Of a DNA stretch of 64,000 nt, positions 51,066 through 60,114 are shown one piece after another. Within the stretch, counting starts at the first letter, position 1. Each line of letters starts with the position of its first letter. The notes under the pieces are model-generated. The model saw nothing but the letters and a program-made list of their open reading frames with translations. It had not been told where the DNA came from and searched no databases. The DNA lies in contig NZ_VRKQ01000010.1 in the NCBI RefSeq assembly GCF_008056315.1, positions 310,001-374,000 on the forward strand, given 5' to 3'. This DNA comes from Seonamhaeicola maritimus. GTDB lineage: Bacteria; Bacteroidota; Bacteroidia; Flavobacteriales; Flavobacteriaceae. The position numbers and the translations under genes were made by a program.

Positions 51066-52901
51066 CTATAAGGTTATCTTTTTAGTTGTTCGGTTTTTCT
51101 TTTTAGCTGAAACTTCGATAGTTTGAATATTATCCCCTTCACCTATTTTAATGATATATATCCCTTCATTATGAACTTTAGGTTGATAAGTAGTTCCTTT
51201 AATTCTTTGAGAAGAAATCACTTCACCAGATGTTTTATCAATAACCGTAACCACTTGATTTTCTTTTAAAATTTGCAATTTCGGTAATTCAAATCCGTTT
51301 TTAATATTATAATTATCCTCTTGAGAAACCGTAACAGGCCACCCAGGATATTGCCTACTACTTGGGTCATTCATATCTATATTTCTACCCCAGCATTCAA
51401 AAGTAACCTGTCTATTAGGTTTGTTATATCTGATGATTCCGTAACCAGCAGCTCGAGTGTTTAGTCTATCACCAGATTCCATATCCTTCTTGAAGTTAGG
51501 ATTCGCGATGGCTTCAACAGTTATCTTATTATTAAAGCCATCTAAAAACTCTCCCGTATAATACGGGGCTCCTTTTTTACGATTTTTCCCAGGTGTAGCT
51601 GGATCCCACCAACGCACCCAAAAGTTAGCAACTGCAGGTACCGCAAAAGAATATCCAGCATCATTCCATTCATCTACACCATGACGAATTACAGAACCTA
51701 AATGCTGATCTCCGGCAACCATGGTTGAAAAACTCTTACGTATTACTTTCAATGCCTTATTCCGTCCCGTTTGTGGCCATCCGTTAGAATCAAAATCAAA
51801 TCTTATTTCACCTTTCCCCTGTTGACCATAATTAGCAGATTTACAAAATATGGTTTGTGATAGAACCGATTTCATTTCGACATCTTCCCAATCGGTAGTC
51901 CAATCTTCTAAAAAACTTAATTGCCTTTCTCCAAGCATAGTGGTTCCGGGCACATCAAACAGTTTGGGGTCCAAATTATTAAACCCCTTATTTTCCTTTC
52001 TTACCTTATCAGTAATAGGTTTTGGACCACTTTTAAATTTACGATCTTCTAAAATAGCGAAACTCATACCACCCCACTTCAAGCCTGTATAATAAACACC
52101 AATCCCACGTTCAATAGGTGTAGCATCATACGGATCTGGCAAATGGCTAGTCTGTGCACGCTCCACTTCCTTTATATATTCAACAGGCATATAGTAACCT
52201 CCCATATTACCATGTCTTGAAGACGCTTCTTTTCCACCAGCACCCCAAAGATTTCCTTGGCCTATATCATGGTCATCTGGCACTGTAATAGTAGGTGTAT
52301 TTCTGATAATTTCCCCAAAATCACGTCCAAATTGTAACCAATGAATTAAATGAAAACTGTGATTGTAGATTTGATCGCCAGCAAAGTATAATAAGTCTGG
52401 CTTGTTCTTTTTTAAGTTATCAATAATATCGGTTTTTGGAATATTCCCATCATGTCTTGAGTAAATGGAATTACACGAAAATGTAGCCATTACAAATTCA
52501 TCTTTATTCACCGGGTTCTTTCTAATAATACCGTTATAAAATGCTTTATCCATAAAAACAACACGGTATTCTACTTCTTTAGTATCATCCCAATTTTCTA
52601 ACCTAAAATGTGCTGTGTAGCCTGGGTATTCAATTCTAGAATGGTCAACAGTTTCCCAATTTCCATTCTTTTTTAATTGTAAATCAGCTTCAAAAGGCTC
52701 ATAATCCTGAATAGGATAAAATTGAGCCGTCATTTTTACAATGTTTTCATGTACTGTATACAGTGCAAAACAAATACGGTCTTTAGGTTTTATTTTTTTT
52801 GTATACTCAAATGTTCCTAAATCTTGAGAATAACCAACAGAAAATACTATTAAAAAAGTCAATAAAAATAAGGGTGATTTTTTAAGTAAAAACATGCGCA
52901 T
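51066..52901 (-). CDS. PhoD-like alkaline phosphatase/phosphodiesterase
   Basis: This 611-residue protein has a signal peptide (about 1-25). A metallophosphatase core shows FAGDQIYNHSFH, VPDDHDIGQGN, SQTIFCKSANYG and MVAGDQHLGSVIRHG, matching PhoD metal-binding positions. PhoD enzymes are secreted, Ca/Fe-dependent and release phosphate from esters. The final ~75 residues form a beta domain (KLQILKENQVVTV, GIYIIKIGEGD) that loosely resembles a T9SS type A domain but lacks the usual YPNP start. The start could also be ATG 52895. Confidence 0.85.
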   Translation of the reverse strand: MRMFLLKKSPLFLLTFLIVFSVGYSQDLGTFEYTKKIKPKDRICFALYTVHENIVKMTAQFYPIQDYEPFEADLQLKKNGNWETVDHSRIEYPGYTAHFRLENWDDTKEVEYRVVFMDKAFYNGIIRKNPVNKDEFVMATFSCNSIYSRHDGNIPKTDIIDNLKKNKPDLLYFAGDQIYNHSFHLIHWLQFGRDFGEIIRNTPTITVPDDHDIGQGNLWGAGGKEASSRHGNMGGYYMPVEYIKEVERAQTSHLPDPYDATPIERGIGVYYTGLKWGGMSFAILEDRKFKSGPKPITDKVRKENKGFNNLDPKLFDVPGTTMLGERQLSFLEDWTTDWEDVEMKSVLSQTIFCKSANYGQQGKGEIRFDFDSNGWPQTGRNKALKVIRKSFSTMVAGDQHLGSVIRHGVDEWNDAGYSFAVPAVANFWVRWWDPATPGKNRKKGAPYYTGEFLDGFNNKITVEAIANPNFKKDMESGDRLNTRAAGYGIIRYNKPNRQVTFECWGRNIDMNDPSSRQYPGWPVTVSQEDNYNIKNGFELPKLQILKENQVVTVIDKTSGEVISSQRIKGTTYQPKVHNEGIYIIKIGEGDNIQTIEVSAKKKNRTTKKITL

Positions 52902-53068
52902 AAAATTTCAATAAATATAGTTAACACCTACCTAATTAACCGAGTCAAATGATTCTTTTTTAGTTACATTTGGTTAATAACTATCGTTTCTTAAGCTCAA
53001 TAAAACAGTAATATATTTTTTATATAGTCTGTGTTACTTTGAAACTCTGTAAAAAAATCAGAAATAAA

Positions 53069-54985
53069 TTATTTCACTCTTTTTGCTAACTCCTCGCTTG
53101 ATATGGTTATTAACTTACCTATTGGTTTATTATTCCTGTAGGTTACAAGTCTAAGCATATCTACATCTTCTGATAAAACAATAGTTTCGCTATATTTAGG
53201 ATGATATTGATTAGGTATTGCATTATCCAAAGTATAATAAATAGTTAGATCTTTCACTTCTGTAGACAATTCAACTTTTAATAATCCATTTTTATTTTTT
53301 GTCACCTCTATTATTGGGTCGTACATGCTAGTTGCATAGTTTATCTGTGAATGATCTAATCTTTTAAAATGGTTTTCAATTTTACCTATAAAGTTATCCC
53401 AATTCTTCTTCTGATTTGGAGACCATAAAGATTCAGAAATTGCGAATGCCCTTGGATAGCTCATATATTCAACCTGAGGTTCAGTTGGTATTTGCTCCGT
53501 CCACAGGTTTCCTTGCCCTCCTAAAACATAAGTTGAATCTATACCTTCAGGTAAGATATTATAATCATAAACCTTTTTAATTCGGGAATCCCTATATACA
53601 GGTGCCTCAACCGAACGGTCTCCCTGACGTAAATCTAAATAATAGAAAGGGCTTGGACTCATTACCACAAAATGCATTTGTTCCGCAGCTTTTATTCCCG
53701 CATTATGCCAACTGCGCCAGTTCATAATAGCTGCATCTTGAGACAAATCTTCTTCCAAAATTTCATCCCATCCAATTAGTTTCTTTTTGTTTTTATATAC
53801 AATTTTGGCCACACGATTATTGAAATAGCCTTGAAGTTCTTCAACGCTATGAATATTTTTTTTCTTCATAAAGGCCTGAACATCAATATCTTTTTTCCAA
53901 AAACCTTTATAACATTCATCTCCACCCATGTGAATATATTCGAATGGAAACAAGTCAGCTACTTCGGAAAAAACTGAATCAAGAAATTCATAAACTTTTT
54001 CATCAGTTGGATTAAGGCTATTATCTATAAACATTTCAAAATCTGAGGGCCCAAACCATTTTGAAAAATTTGTTCCCGGATTTACTACAGCATTAGGGTC
54101 CTTAGTAACACTTAATTCTGGATAAGCAGCTATAGCGGCCATACTGTGACCTGGTACATCAATTTCAGGAAGTATCTCTATGTAACGTTCTTTAGCGTAA
54201 GCAATAATCTCCCTTATATCATCCTGTGTATAAAACCCTCCATACGTTGGAGACTCATTAGGTTTGGGTTCTGAATGCTGCCCAAATGTTCCGGTTCTAG
54301 GCACACGCCAACTTCCAATTTCAGTAAGCTTAGGATAACTTTTGATTTCTATTCGCCAACCCTGATCATCTGTTAAGTGCCAATGAAAAATATTGTATTT
54401 GTATCTAGCTATTTGGTCTATGTATTTTTTAATATAATCTTTTGAGAAGAAATGTCTACTCACATCTAACATAATACCACGCCATTCAAAACGCGGATAG
54501 TCAACGATATTTACAACTGGCAGCTGCCAATTCACACTTTTTGTAGATTTACTCTCAATTTCTGGCGGGAGAAGCTGTAATAAGGTTTGCACACCATAAA
54601 ACAAGCCTTTGGGAGTATTAGCCCTTATCCGAATATTTTTTTGGGTTACTTCAAGATTATAACCCTCTTTTCCGATTTTTGCATTAAACTTTGTATTAAG
54701 CTTAAGTTGTATTCCTCCTTTATCAGAATGTGCAATGGATAAATCAAAGCCAGTAGCCGGCCTTATCTTATCTGCTAAATAAGCTGCAATATTTATTACT
54801 TCATCTTGTTCAGAAGGAACTATAATTTCAGTTGATTTATTTAGAGTATAAAAACCTGAACCTTGCTCTATTTCAACTGGCTCAGGTATTATGTTGAAAC
54901 TTTGAGCAATTACCTCTGAGCCTATAAGAAGGAGGGATAAAACAACAAATTTGACAATGGCATGAAAGGACAATTGATTTTTCAT
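53069..54985 (-). CDS. Beta-N-acetylhexosaminidase (GH20)
   Basis: This 638-residue protein has a signal peptide (about 1-27, ending VIAQ). A GH20 N-terminal domain (about 30-150) and a catalytic TIM barrel with WRGIMLDVSRHFF, HWHLTDDQGWRIEI and the catalytic pair Asp356-Glu357 in HMGGDE follow. A C-terminal domain of about 90 residues resembles the Fn3-like region of these enzymes. It removes terminal N-acetylglucosamine or N-acetylgalactosamine, probably from chitin- or peptidoglycan-derived sugars, in the periplasm or on the surface. There is no SusCD pair nearby. Confidence 0.93.
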   Translation of the reverse strand: MKNQLSFHAIVKFVVLSLLLIGSEVIAQSFNIIPEPVEIEQGSGFYTLNKSTEIIVPSEQDEVINIAAYLADKIRPATGFDLSIAHSDKGGIQLKLNTKFNAKIGKEGYNLEVTQKNIRIRANTPKGLFYGVQTLLQLLPPEIESKSTKSVNWQLPVVNIVDYPRFEWRGIMLDVSRHFFSKDYIKKYIDQIARYKYNIFHWHLTDDQGWRIEIKSYPKLTEIGSWRVPRTGTFGQHSEPKPNESPTYGGFYTQDDIREIIAYAKERYIEILPEIDVPGHSMAAIAAYPELSVTKDPNAVVNPGTNFSKWFGPSDFEMFIDNSLNPTDEKVYEFLDSVFSEVADLFPFEYIHMGGDECYKGFWKKDIDVQAFMKKKNIHSVEELQGYFNNRVAKIVYKNKKKLIGWDEILEEDLSQDAAIMNWRSWHNAGIKAAEQMHFVVMSPSPFYYLDLRQGDRSVEAPVYRDSRIKKVYDYNILPEGIDSTYVLGGQGNLWTEQIPTEPQVEYMSYPRAFAISESLWSPNQKKNWDNFIGKIENHFKRLDHSQINYATSMYDPIIEVTKNKNGLLKVELSTEVKDLTIYYTLDNAIPNQYHPKYSETIVLSEDVDMLRLVTYRNNKPIGKLITISSEELAKRVK

Positions 54986-55065
54986 ATGATTTACTATTTA
55001 TTCGAAAAAGCTTTCTCTTTCAATATAAGTATCTTATATGATTTACTTTAATTAATCATGAAAAT

Positions 55066-55695
55066 TTAAATTTCTAAATACTTTAAAAATTCATTTCTTG
55101 ACATATCTTCCGCCCCTAAACTTTCCAAATGACTGGTGTATATTTGGCAATCTATTAGCTTATAATTCGTGTTTTTAATAAAGCTAATAAATGCCACTTT
55201 GCTAGCATTACTTTCTTTAGCAAACATACTTTCTCCACAGAAAACACCATTGTTTAAATCAACACCATAAAGACCCCCTACAAGACTATCTCCATTCCAA
55301 ACTTCTACAGATTTAACATATCCTAGTTTATGAAGCTTTGTATAAGCCTCTATCATATTTTGGGTTATCCACGTCCCCTGTTGTCCATTACGTTTTGTTT
55401 TAGCGCATTCTGTAATAACTTCTTTAAAAGCCTTATTTACGGTGATTGTATAGTCTTTATTTCGAATACTCTGTTTCATGCTTTTAGAAACTTTTAATTT
55501 CTCTGGGAATAATATAAAACGAGGATCTGGACTCCACCATAACAAGGGTTCTTCAGAATCAAACCAAGGAAAAACACCTGATTTATATGCCAATATTAAT
55601 CGTTCTACAGAAAGATCTCCTCCAATAGCCAGCAAGCCTTCCGAACTTGCTTCATTTACATCTGGGAACCATAAATCTTGACCTAAATAGAACAT
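55066..55695 (-). CDS. aat: Leucyl/phenylalanyl-tRNA--protein transferase
   Basis: This 209-residue protein has the Aat motifs LLAIGGDLSVERLILAYKSGVFPW, LLWWSPDPRFILFP and GGLYGVDLNNGVFCGESMF. It adds Leu or Phe to protein N-termini with Arg or Lys, marking them for ClpS-ClpA degradation. A terminator-like hairpin lies just upstream and separates it from the DUF3127 gene. Length is ordinary for Bacteroidota Aat. Confidence 0.95.
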   Translation of the reverse strand: MFYLGQDLWFPDVNEASSEGLLAIGGDLSVERLILAYKSGVFPWFDSEEPLLWWSPDPRFILFPEKLKVSKSMKQSIRNKDYTITVNKAFKEVITECAKTKRNGQQGTWITQNMIEAYTKLHKLGYVKSVEVWNGDSLVGGLYGVDLNNGVFCGESMFAKESNASKVAFISFIKNTNYKLIDCQIYTSHLESLGAEDMSRNEFLKYLEI

Positions 55696-55705
55696 TGGAT
55701 AAAAA

Positions 55706-55740
55706 TAAAAAACCTCAACTGATATAGTCGAGGTTTTTTT
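55706..55740 (-). terminator. Terminator between the DUF3127 gene and aat
   Basis: Read on the minus strand, AAAAACCTCGACT pairs with AGTTGAGGTTTTT (13 bp including one G-T pair), followed by more T. Confidence 0.8.
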
Positions 55741-55773
55741 AGATTCTTGCAGTCATAAGAATGACTTAAAATT

Positions 55774-56151
55774 TTAGAATGGTAAATCGTCGTGATCTTC
55801 TTTATTTAATTCTCCTGCAGGCTCAAAAGCATCCATTGGAGGAACTGGAGGTACATTTCCGTCTGCCGGCTCTTGCTGTAATGCTTCAATTCGCCATCCT
55901 TGAATAGAATTAAAATATTTAGTTTCACCTTGTGGGTTCACCCATTCCCTACCACGTAAATTGATGTTTACTTTTACTTGTTGACCTACCTGAAAACTGT
56001 TCAGCAAATCTGTTTTATCTTGAACAAATTCTACCATAATATGTTGCGGATATTGCTCTTCTGTAGTTACAACTAATTCTCTCTTTCTGAACCCATTTGC
56101 TCCAAAAGTTTGAGTTTCTCCAATAACTTTAATTCTTCCTTGAACTTCCAT
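55774..56151 (-). CDS. DUF3127 OB-fold-like protein
   Basis: This 125-residue protein has a beta-rich core (MEVQGRIKVIGETQTFG, KRELVVTTEEQYPQHIMVEF, VGQQVKVNINLRGREW). An acidic, Pro-rich tail ends in DDLPF. The tail resembles the acidic tip of single-stranded-DNA-binding protein, which recruits partners. The core matches DUF3127, predicted to be OB-like. A role in DNA or nucleic-acid binding is plausible but unproven. It lies 27 bases after the flavin reductase gene on the same strand. Confidence 0.88.
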   Translation of the reverse strand: MEVQGRIKVIGETQTFGANGFRKRELVVTTEEQYPQHIMVEFVQDKTDLLNSFQVGQQVKVNINLRGREWVNPQGETKYFNSIQGWRIEALQQEPADGNVPPVPPMDAFEPAGELNKEDHDDLPF

Positions 56152-56178
56152 TAATTTCTATTTATATCTAATTATTAC

Positions 56179-57051
56179 TTATTTACTTAATAATATTTTC
56201 CAAGCACTTTCTACATCACCAAAGCTTAAGTAGTTCTGTGCTAATTTATGTTTTTCTTTTTGACTTGCCGTTTTTACATTAGGATGATTTTCACTTACAT
56301 CATCAATAAACATTTTAACTTGTTCATTATTTGGTAAGGCTTCCACATTACCTAACATACCTAAATCGTTCCCTGTTAAAATCATACTATTTCTAATAGA
56401 CAACGGTATACTATCAACACCTATTCCTAAAGTAGACAACGGTTTTGGTATTTCAAAAAAACCTTCATTTGCTCTACTATAAAAGCTGCCTCCAGCACGT
56501 GCTACCAAATCTAATTTTGTTTGATCTATAGCTTTTTCATTATTTAAAACTTCGTCATCAATATGAAGTTTAATTACCTCGCAAACAACCAAGTTTCCTG
56601 CACCTCCTTTATCTCCTAAAGCTATTACATCGTTCACTTTACACTCAAACTGAACCGGTGATTCGGCCACCCTAAAAGGTTCTACCAAATCTGATTTCAA
56701 CATGGTTAAACCCGATTTCTCAAACTCATTAACATCTTCAGGATATTCCGTACTACTTAATGACATTTGATGCACAATCTCATAATTCACCACATTTATA
56801 ACTACTTCTTTGGTGGCTTCAACATTATGCAATGTATGTTTTGTTGTGTTATCCCTAACCCTTCGTGCAGGCGAAAAAATCATGATGGGCGGGTTTGCAC
56901 TAAACACATTAAAAAAACTAAAAGGTGACAGGTTAGGAACTCCGTTTACATCAACTGTACTAGCAAAAGCTATGGGCCTAGGCGCTACTGCACCTAAAAG
57001 ATAGCTATGTAACTTTCCTGTTGATAAATCCTTAGGTTCAAATGACGCCAT
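56179..57051 (-). CDS. Flavin reductase-like FMN-binding protein
   Basis: From ATG 57051 (MASFEPKDL) the protein has 290 residues. The FMN-binding split-barrel domain (about 15-190) shows LLGAVAPRPIAFAST, NLSPFSFFNVFSANPP and VVCEVIKLHID. An extra C-terminal ~80 residues is predicted helical (DVSENHPNVKTASQKEKHKLAQN), which is longer than simple flavin reductases. It probably supplies or uses reduced flavin. A TTG/ATG further upstream (57084) would add an unlikely hydrophobic prefix. Confidence 0.88.
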   Translation of the reverse strand: MASFEPKDLSTGKLHSYLLGAVAPRPIAFASTVDVNGVPNLSPFSFFNVFSANPPIMIFSPARRVRDNTTKHTLHNVEATKEVVINVVNYEIVHQMSLSSTEYPEDVNEFEKSGLTMLKSDLVEPFRVAESPVQFECKVNDVIALGDKGGAGNLVVCEVIKLHIDDEVLNNEKAIDQTKLDLVARAGGSFYSRANEGFFEIPKPLSTLGIGVDSIPLSIRNSMILTGNDLGMLGNVEALPNNEQVKMFIDDVSENHPNVKTASQKEKHKLAQNYLSFGDVESAWKILLSK

Positions 57052-57155
57052 TAAAACACTTTTAATTTCAACAAATGTAACCAATCTGAAGTGCTACTAA
57101 AAACATATTTACTAACAACTAGGGCAATAATATTAACAGATTTACATTATATTAC

Positions 57156-58322
57156 ATGTTAAATAAGCTTTTGATGATATTCACTAAACACCAAAATGCC
57201 TTCCGTTGGGTAATTATTGTTGCTTCGTTTATTATTGTTTCTGTTATTATGTGGAAAACCTACGAATTTTTCCAACATTTTAAGCATGAAGAACGTACTA
57301 AAATGGAGAATTGGTCCTTCGCACAATCTGATATTATTAATTCTGACACCAACACAAATCTTGACCTTACATTAAAGGTTTTAAACAGTAACCAAACTAC
57401 GCCAATAATAGAGATTTTAGACAACGGGGAAATTGGAAGTCATAATAATATTGATGAATCTAAATTAACGGAATCAAAAATGGTCAAAAAACTCATTGCA
57501 AGGTTTGAAAAGGAAAACAAGCCTATTGAGGTTATTCTTGACGGCAGACTTCATAGTACAATATATTACGGAAACTCCCCTTTATTAAATAAACTTAAGT
57601 ATTACCCTATTGCACTAATACTTATTGTAGTGCTTTTTGGAGCGGTAATTTTCTTCTTTTACAGTAGCAATAAAAATGCCACCCAAAACAAGTTATGGTC
57701 TGGAATGGCAAAAGAAACGGCGCATCAAATTGGCACACCTTTATCATCACTAATTGGATGGACCGAAATTTTAAAAAGCGAAAATGTAAATCCTGACTAT
57801 ATTTCTGAAATAGAAAAAGATGTAGACAGATTGCAAATAATTACTGAAAGGTTTAGTAAAATAGGATCTCTACCAACCCTAGAAACGGCCAATATTATTG
57901 AAGAAACCATTGAGTCTTATGATTATTTAAAAGCCAGGTCATCTAACCTTATAGAATTTGAACTTATTAAACCAGATGATTACATTCCCGTTAACCTAAA
58001 CAAGCAACTTTATAGTTGGACTATTGAAAACTTAGTTAAAAACGCCATTGATGCTATGAAAGGGCGTGGGAAATTAACAGTTGAAATTTCTGAACTTGAA
58101 AACGACATTAAAGTGAGTGTGTCAGATACTGGGAAAGGTATTTCTAAAAAGCACTATACTAAGATTTTTGAACCCGGATTTACCACAAAAAAGCGTGGTT
58201 GGGGGTTAGGACTATCTCTAACAAAACGCATTATTGAAGATTTTCATGATGGTAAAATTAAGGTCCTTAATTCTGAAAAAGAAAAAGGAACTACCATTCA
58301 AATTAGTTTAAAACGGGCTTAG
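57156..58322 (+). CDS. Orphan sensor histidine kinase
   Basis: This 388-residue protein has membrane helices near residues 18-34 and 150-170 that flank a periplasmic sensor of about 115 residues. The phosphoacceptor segment has AKETAHQIGTPLSSLIGW (His190). A HATPase domain with NLVKNAIDAMKG, DTGKGI and GLGLSLTKRII follows. The 'HQIGTPLSSL' phosphoacceptor is a variant type common in Bacteroidota. No response regulator is adjacent, so its partner is elsewhere. A small Cys-rich protein gene follows after 3 bases. Confidence 0.9.
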   Translation: MLNKLLMIFTKHQNAFRWVIIVASFIIVSVIMWKTYEFFQHFKHEERTKMENWSFAQSDIINSDTNTNLDLTLKVLNSNQTTPIIEILDNGEIGSHNNIDESKLTESKMVKKLIARFEKENKPIEVILDGRLHSTIYYGNSPLLNKLKYYPIALILIVVLFGAVIFFFYSSNKNATQNKLWSGMAKETAHQIGTPLSSLIGWTEILKSENVNPDYISEIEKDVDRLQIITERFSKIGSLPTLETANIIEETIESYDYLKARSSNLIEFELIKPDDYIPVNLNKQLYSWTIENLVKNAIDAMKGRGKLTVEISELENDIKVSVSDTGKGISKKHYTKIFEPGFTTKKRGWGLGLSLTKRIIEDFHDGKIKVLNSEKEKGTTIQISLKRA

Positions 58323-58325
58323 ATT

Positions 58326-58676
58326 ATGACTGAATCGTTTATTAAATTAAAAGAGGTTGTATTGAAAAACAACTGTCCGGAATGCTATAGTAACGAAGGT
58401 TTGCGATTAAGTTTCAAGCAAAAACTGATTGAAACTAAGTTTTATAAATCTATTACTTCAGAAGTTAATCATTCTTTAGAATGTAAAGTTTGTAATACCA
58501 CTATTTATCCTGTCCAATGGACAGATGATATTGAACGTGTATTTGAATATCAACAAAAAGCCGTTAAACCAAAAAAGGCTTCAAAATATTTAAAACAAGC
58601 CTCTTGGATATCTATTTTATTATTCGCTTTAGTAATTATTACAATTACAATTTTAGCAATTTATCCTAACCTATAA
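58326..58676 (+). CDS. Small zinc-ribbon-like membrane protein
   Basis: This 116-residue protein has two CxxC pairs (Cys17/Cys20 in CPEC and Cys53/Cys56 in CKVC) that can form a zinc ribbon, and a C-terminal membrane helix near residues 92-113. It is probably a tail-anchored protein with its metal-binding part in the cytoplasm. It lies 3 bases after the orphan histidine kinase gene and may act with it. I do not recognise a family. Its final bases overlap the convergent HIT gene by 6. Confidence 0.65.
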   Translation: MTESFIKLKEVVLKNNCPECYSNEGLRLSFKQKLIETKFYKSITSEVNHSLECKVCNTTIYPVQWTDDIERVFEYQQKAVKPKKASKYLKQASWISILLFALVIITITILAIYPNL

Positions 58677-59060
58677 ATGGGATTGAATGGCACTAGCAAT
58701 TTCCTGAAATTCTTCAGACGACAGCTTTACTTTTTGAATAAATCGTGCATCATCCATAGAGTGTAATGGAATTAAATGAACATGCACATGCGATACTTCT
58801 AACCCTATAACAGAAACTCCAACTCTTTCACATGGAATAGCTTTTTCAATAGCCATTGCCACGGTCCTTGAGAAACTCATTAATCCGTTATAAGTAGTTT
58901 CATCTAAATCGAAGATTTTATCAACTTCCTTTTTAGGTATACAAAGTGTATGCCCCTTACTATTTGGATTCACATCAAGAAACGCCAAATAATCTTCTGT
59001 TTCGACAATTTTATAACATGGTATTTCGCCATTAACTATTTTAGTGAAAATTGAAGCCAT
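58671..59060 (-). CDS. HIT-family nucleotide hydrolase/transferase
   Basis: This 129-residue protein has the histidine triad HVHVHLIPL (His-x-His-x-His) near residues 91-99 and the IFTKIVNGEIPCYKI start typical of Hint-type HIT proteins. Such enzymes hydrolyse adenosine 5'-phosphoramidates or transfer nucleotides. It follows greA after 12 bases on the same strand, a pairing often seen in Bacteroidota. Confidence 0.92.
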   Translation of the reverse strand: MASIFTKIVNGEIPCYKIVETEDYLAFLDVNPNSKGHTLCIPKKEVDKIFDLDETTYNGLMSFSRTVAMAIEKAIPCERVGVSVIGLEVSHVHVHLIPLHSMDDARFIQKVKLSSEEFQEIASAIQSHL

Positions 59061-59072
59061 AATAAATTCTAA

Positions 59073-59546
59073 TTATCTTGAAATCTCTATAATATCAAAT
59101 TTCATAACACCATTTGGCACTTGAATTTCTGCTACATCACCAACAGATTTTCCTAATAGTCCTTTTCCAATAGGTGAATTCACCGAAATTTTACCAGAAG
59201 CTAAGTCTGCTTCTCCATCAGCCACTAAAGTATAGTTCATTTCCATACCGTTAGTTTGATTCTTTATTTTAACTTTTGATAATACTAATATTTTAGAATT
59301 ATCTAATTGAGATTCATCTATCACCCTTGCACCAGCCAAAGCTTCTTCTAGTTTAGAAATTCTCATTTCTAACATTCCTTGAGCTTCTTTAGCAGCGTCA
59401 TATTCGGCATTTTCACTTAAATCGCCTTTATCTCTAGCTTCAGCAATAGCTCTTGAGGCTTTTACACGCTCAACATCTTTCAATTGCTTCAACTCATCTC
59501 TTAATTTTTTTAATCCTTCAGGTGTATAGTAAGATACTTTACTCAT
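59073..59546 (-). CDS. greA: Transcript cleavage factor GreA
   Basis: This 157-residue protein has an N-terminal coiled-coil domain with the acidic tip (AEARDKGDLSENAEYDAAKE; the DLSENAEY motif holds the catalytic acidic residues). A C-terminal FKBP-like domain with SPIGKGLLGKSVGD follows. GreA rescues backtracked RNA polymerase by stimulating RNA cleavage. Its leader of about 77 bases carries two terminator-like hairpins in tandem. The HIT gene is downstream in the same operon. Confidence 0.96.
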   Translation of the reverse strand: MSKVSYYTPEGLKKLRDELKQLKDVERVKASRAIAEARDKGDLSENAEYDAAKEAQGMLEMRISKLEEALAGARVIDESQLDNSKILVLSKVKIKNQTNGMEMNYTLVADGEADLASGKISVNSPIGKGLLGKSVGDVAEIQVPNGVMKFDIIEISR

Positions 59547-59560
59547 AACTTCATCGTTTT

Positions 59561-59591
59561 TAATAAAAAGATGCTGAACAAGTCCAGCATC
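59561..59591 (-). terminator. Proximal terminator-like hairpin in the greA leader
   Basis: Read on the minus strand, GATGCTG (59591-59585) pairs with CAGCATC (59576-59570); it can extend by one G-T and one A-T pair. A T run follows at 59565-59569. It ends about 23 bases before the greA ATG. Confidence 0.7.
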
Positions 59592-59615
59592 AAAAAAATC
59601 CCGCTTTCACGAGAT
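59592..59615 (-). terminator. Distal terminator-like hairpin in the greA leader
   Basis: Read on the minus strand, ATCTCG pairs with CGGGAT (one G-T pair) across the six-base loop TGAAAG. A run of seven T follows at 59592-59598. Confidence 0.65.
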
Positions 59616-59622
59616 TGTATTG

Positions 59623-59630
59623 CAAATATA
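59623..59630 (-). promoter_or_regulatory. Bacteroidota -7 promoter element of greA
   Basis: On the minus strand this reads TATATTTG, matching TAnnTTTG. It ends 76 bases before greA, so the two leader hairpins lie inside the transcript. Confidence 0.5.
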
Positions 59631-59685
59631 CAAAATAATTAAGTGGGTTTAGTTTTTATTGTAAATTGCATTTCATTTTTAAAAT

Positions 59686-60114
59686 ATGAAGTTTATATAC
59701 TCCCTTATCGGCTTAATTCTATTAAGTGCTTGCAGTGGTAATTCTGAAGAAGACGAAAACTGCAAGTTTTTATTAGACATTAATGTTCGTGAAACAATAG
59801 ATTTAAGTTTACCTCAGTATAGCCAGTTACAATTTGCGGGGAATTCTGAATACATCCCCTTTGGAGGAAATGCCGGTATTATTGTCGCAAGTACTGGTTT
59901 TGATTTTTATGCATGGGATGCCAGTGACCCTAATCATGTGCCAAGTGCTTGTTCTGCCTTAGTGCCTTCTGGTTTAGAAGCTACTTGTGGTTGCTCTGAT
60001 AAAAACAAATATAGCCTTATTACTGGTGCACCTTTAGAAGATTCATCATTGCGTTGTTCCCTAAAGTTTTATAGAGTTGAAAAAAACGGGAATAGCCTTT
60101 TAATTTTCAACTAA
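59686..60114 (+). CDS. Small lipoprotein, possibly a degenerate Rieske-fold protein
   Basis: This 142-residue protein has lipobox LSAC (Cys16) and lies between greA and the thiamine receptor gene. After the lipid anchor it is predicted to be beta-rich. The segment ATCGCSDKNKYSLITGAPLEDSSLR and the following LKFYRVEKNGNSLLI match the second half of a Rieske domain in layout. The Cys-His cluster ligands are missing (only Cys89, Cys101, Cys103 and Cys124 remain, with His84 nearby). It therefore probably does not hold a normal 2Fe-2S cluster. No other function is evident. Confidence 0.55.
   Translation: MKFIYSLIGLILLSACSGNSEEDENCKFLLDINVRETIDLSLPQYSQLQFAGNSEYIPFGGNAGIIVASTGFDFYAWDASDPNHVPSACSALVPSGLEATCGCSDKNKYSLITGAPLEDSSLRCSLKFYRVEKNGNSLLIFN

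Noticed and set aside
51066-52901. A T9SS type A sorting domain at the C-terminus of the PhoD-like phosphatase.
   Set aside because: The final domain has a GIYIIKIGEGD strand but lacks the usual YPNP start and terminal features, and ends in a basic tail, so secretion through T9SS is not supported.
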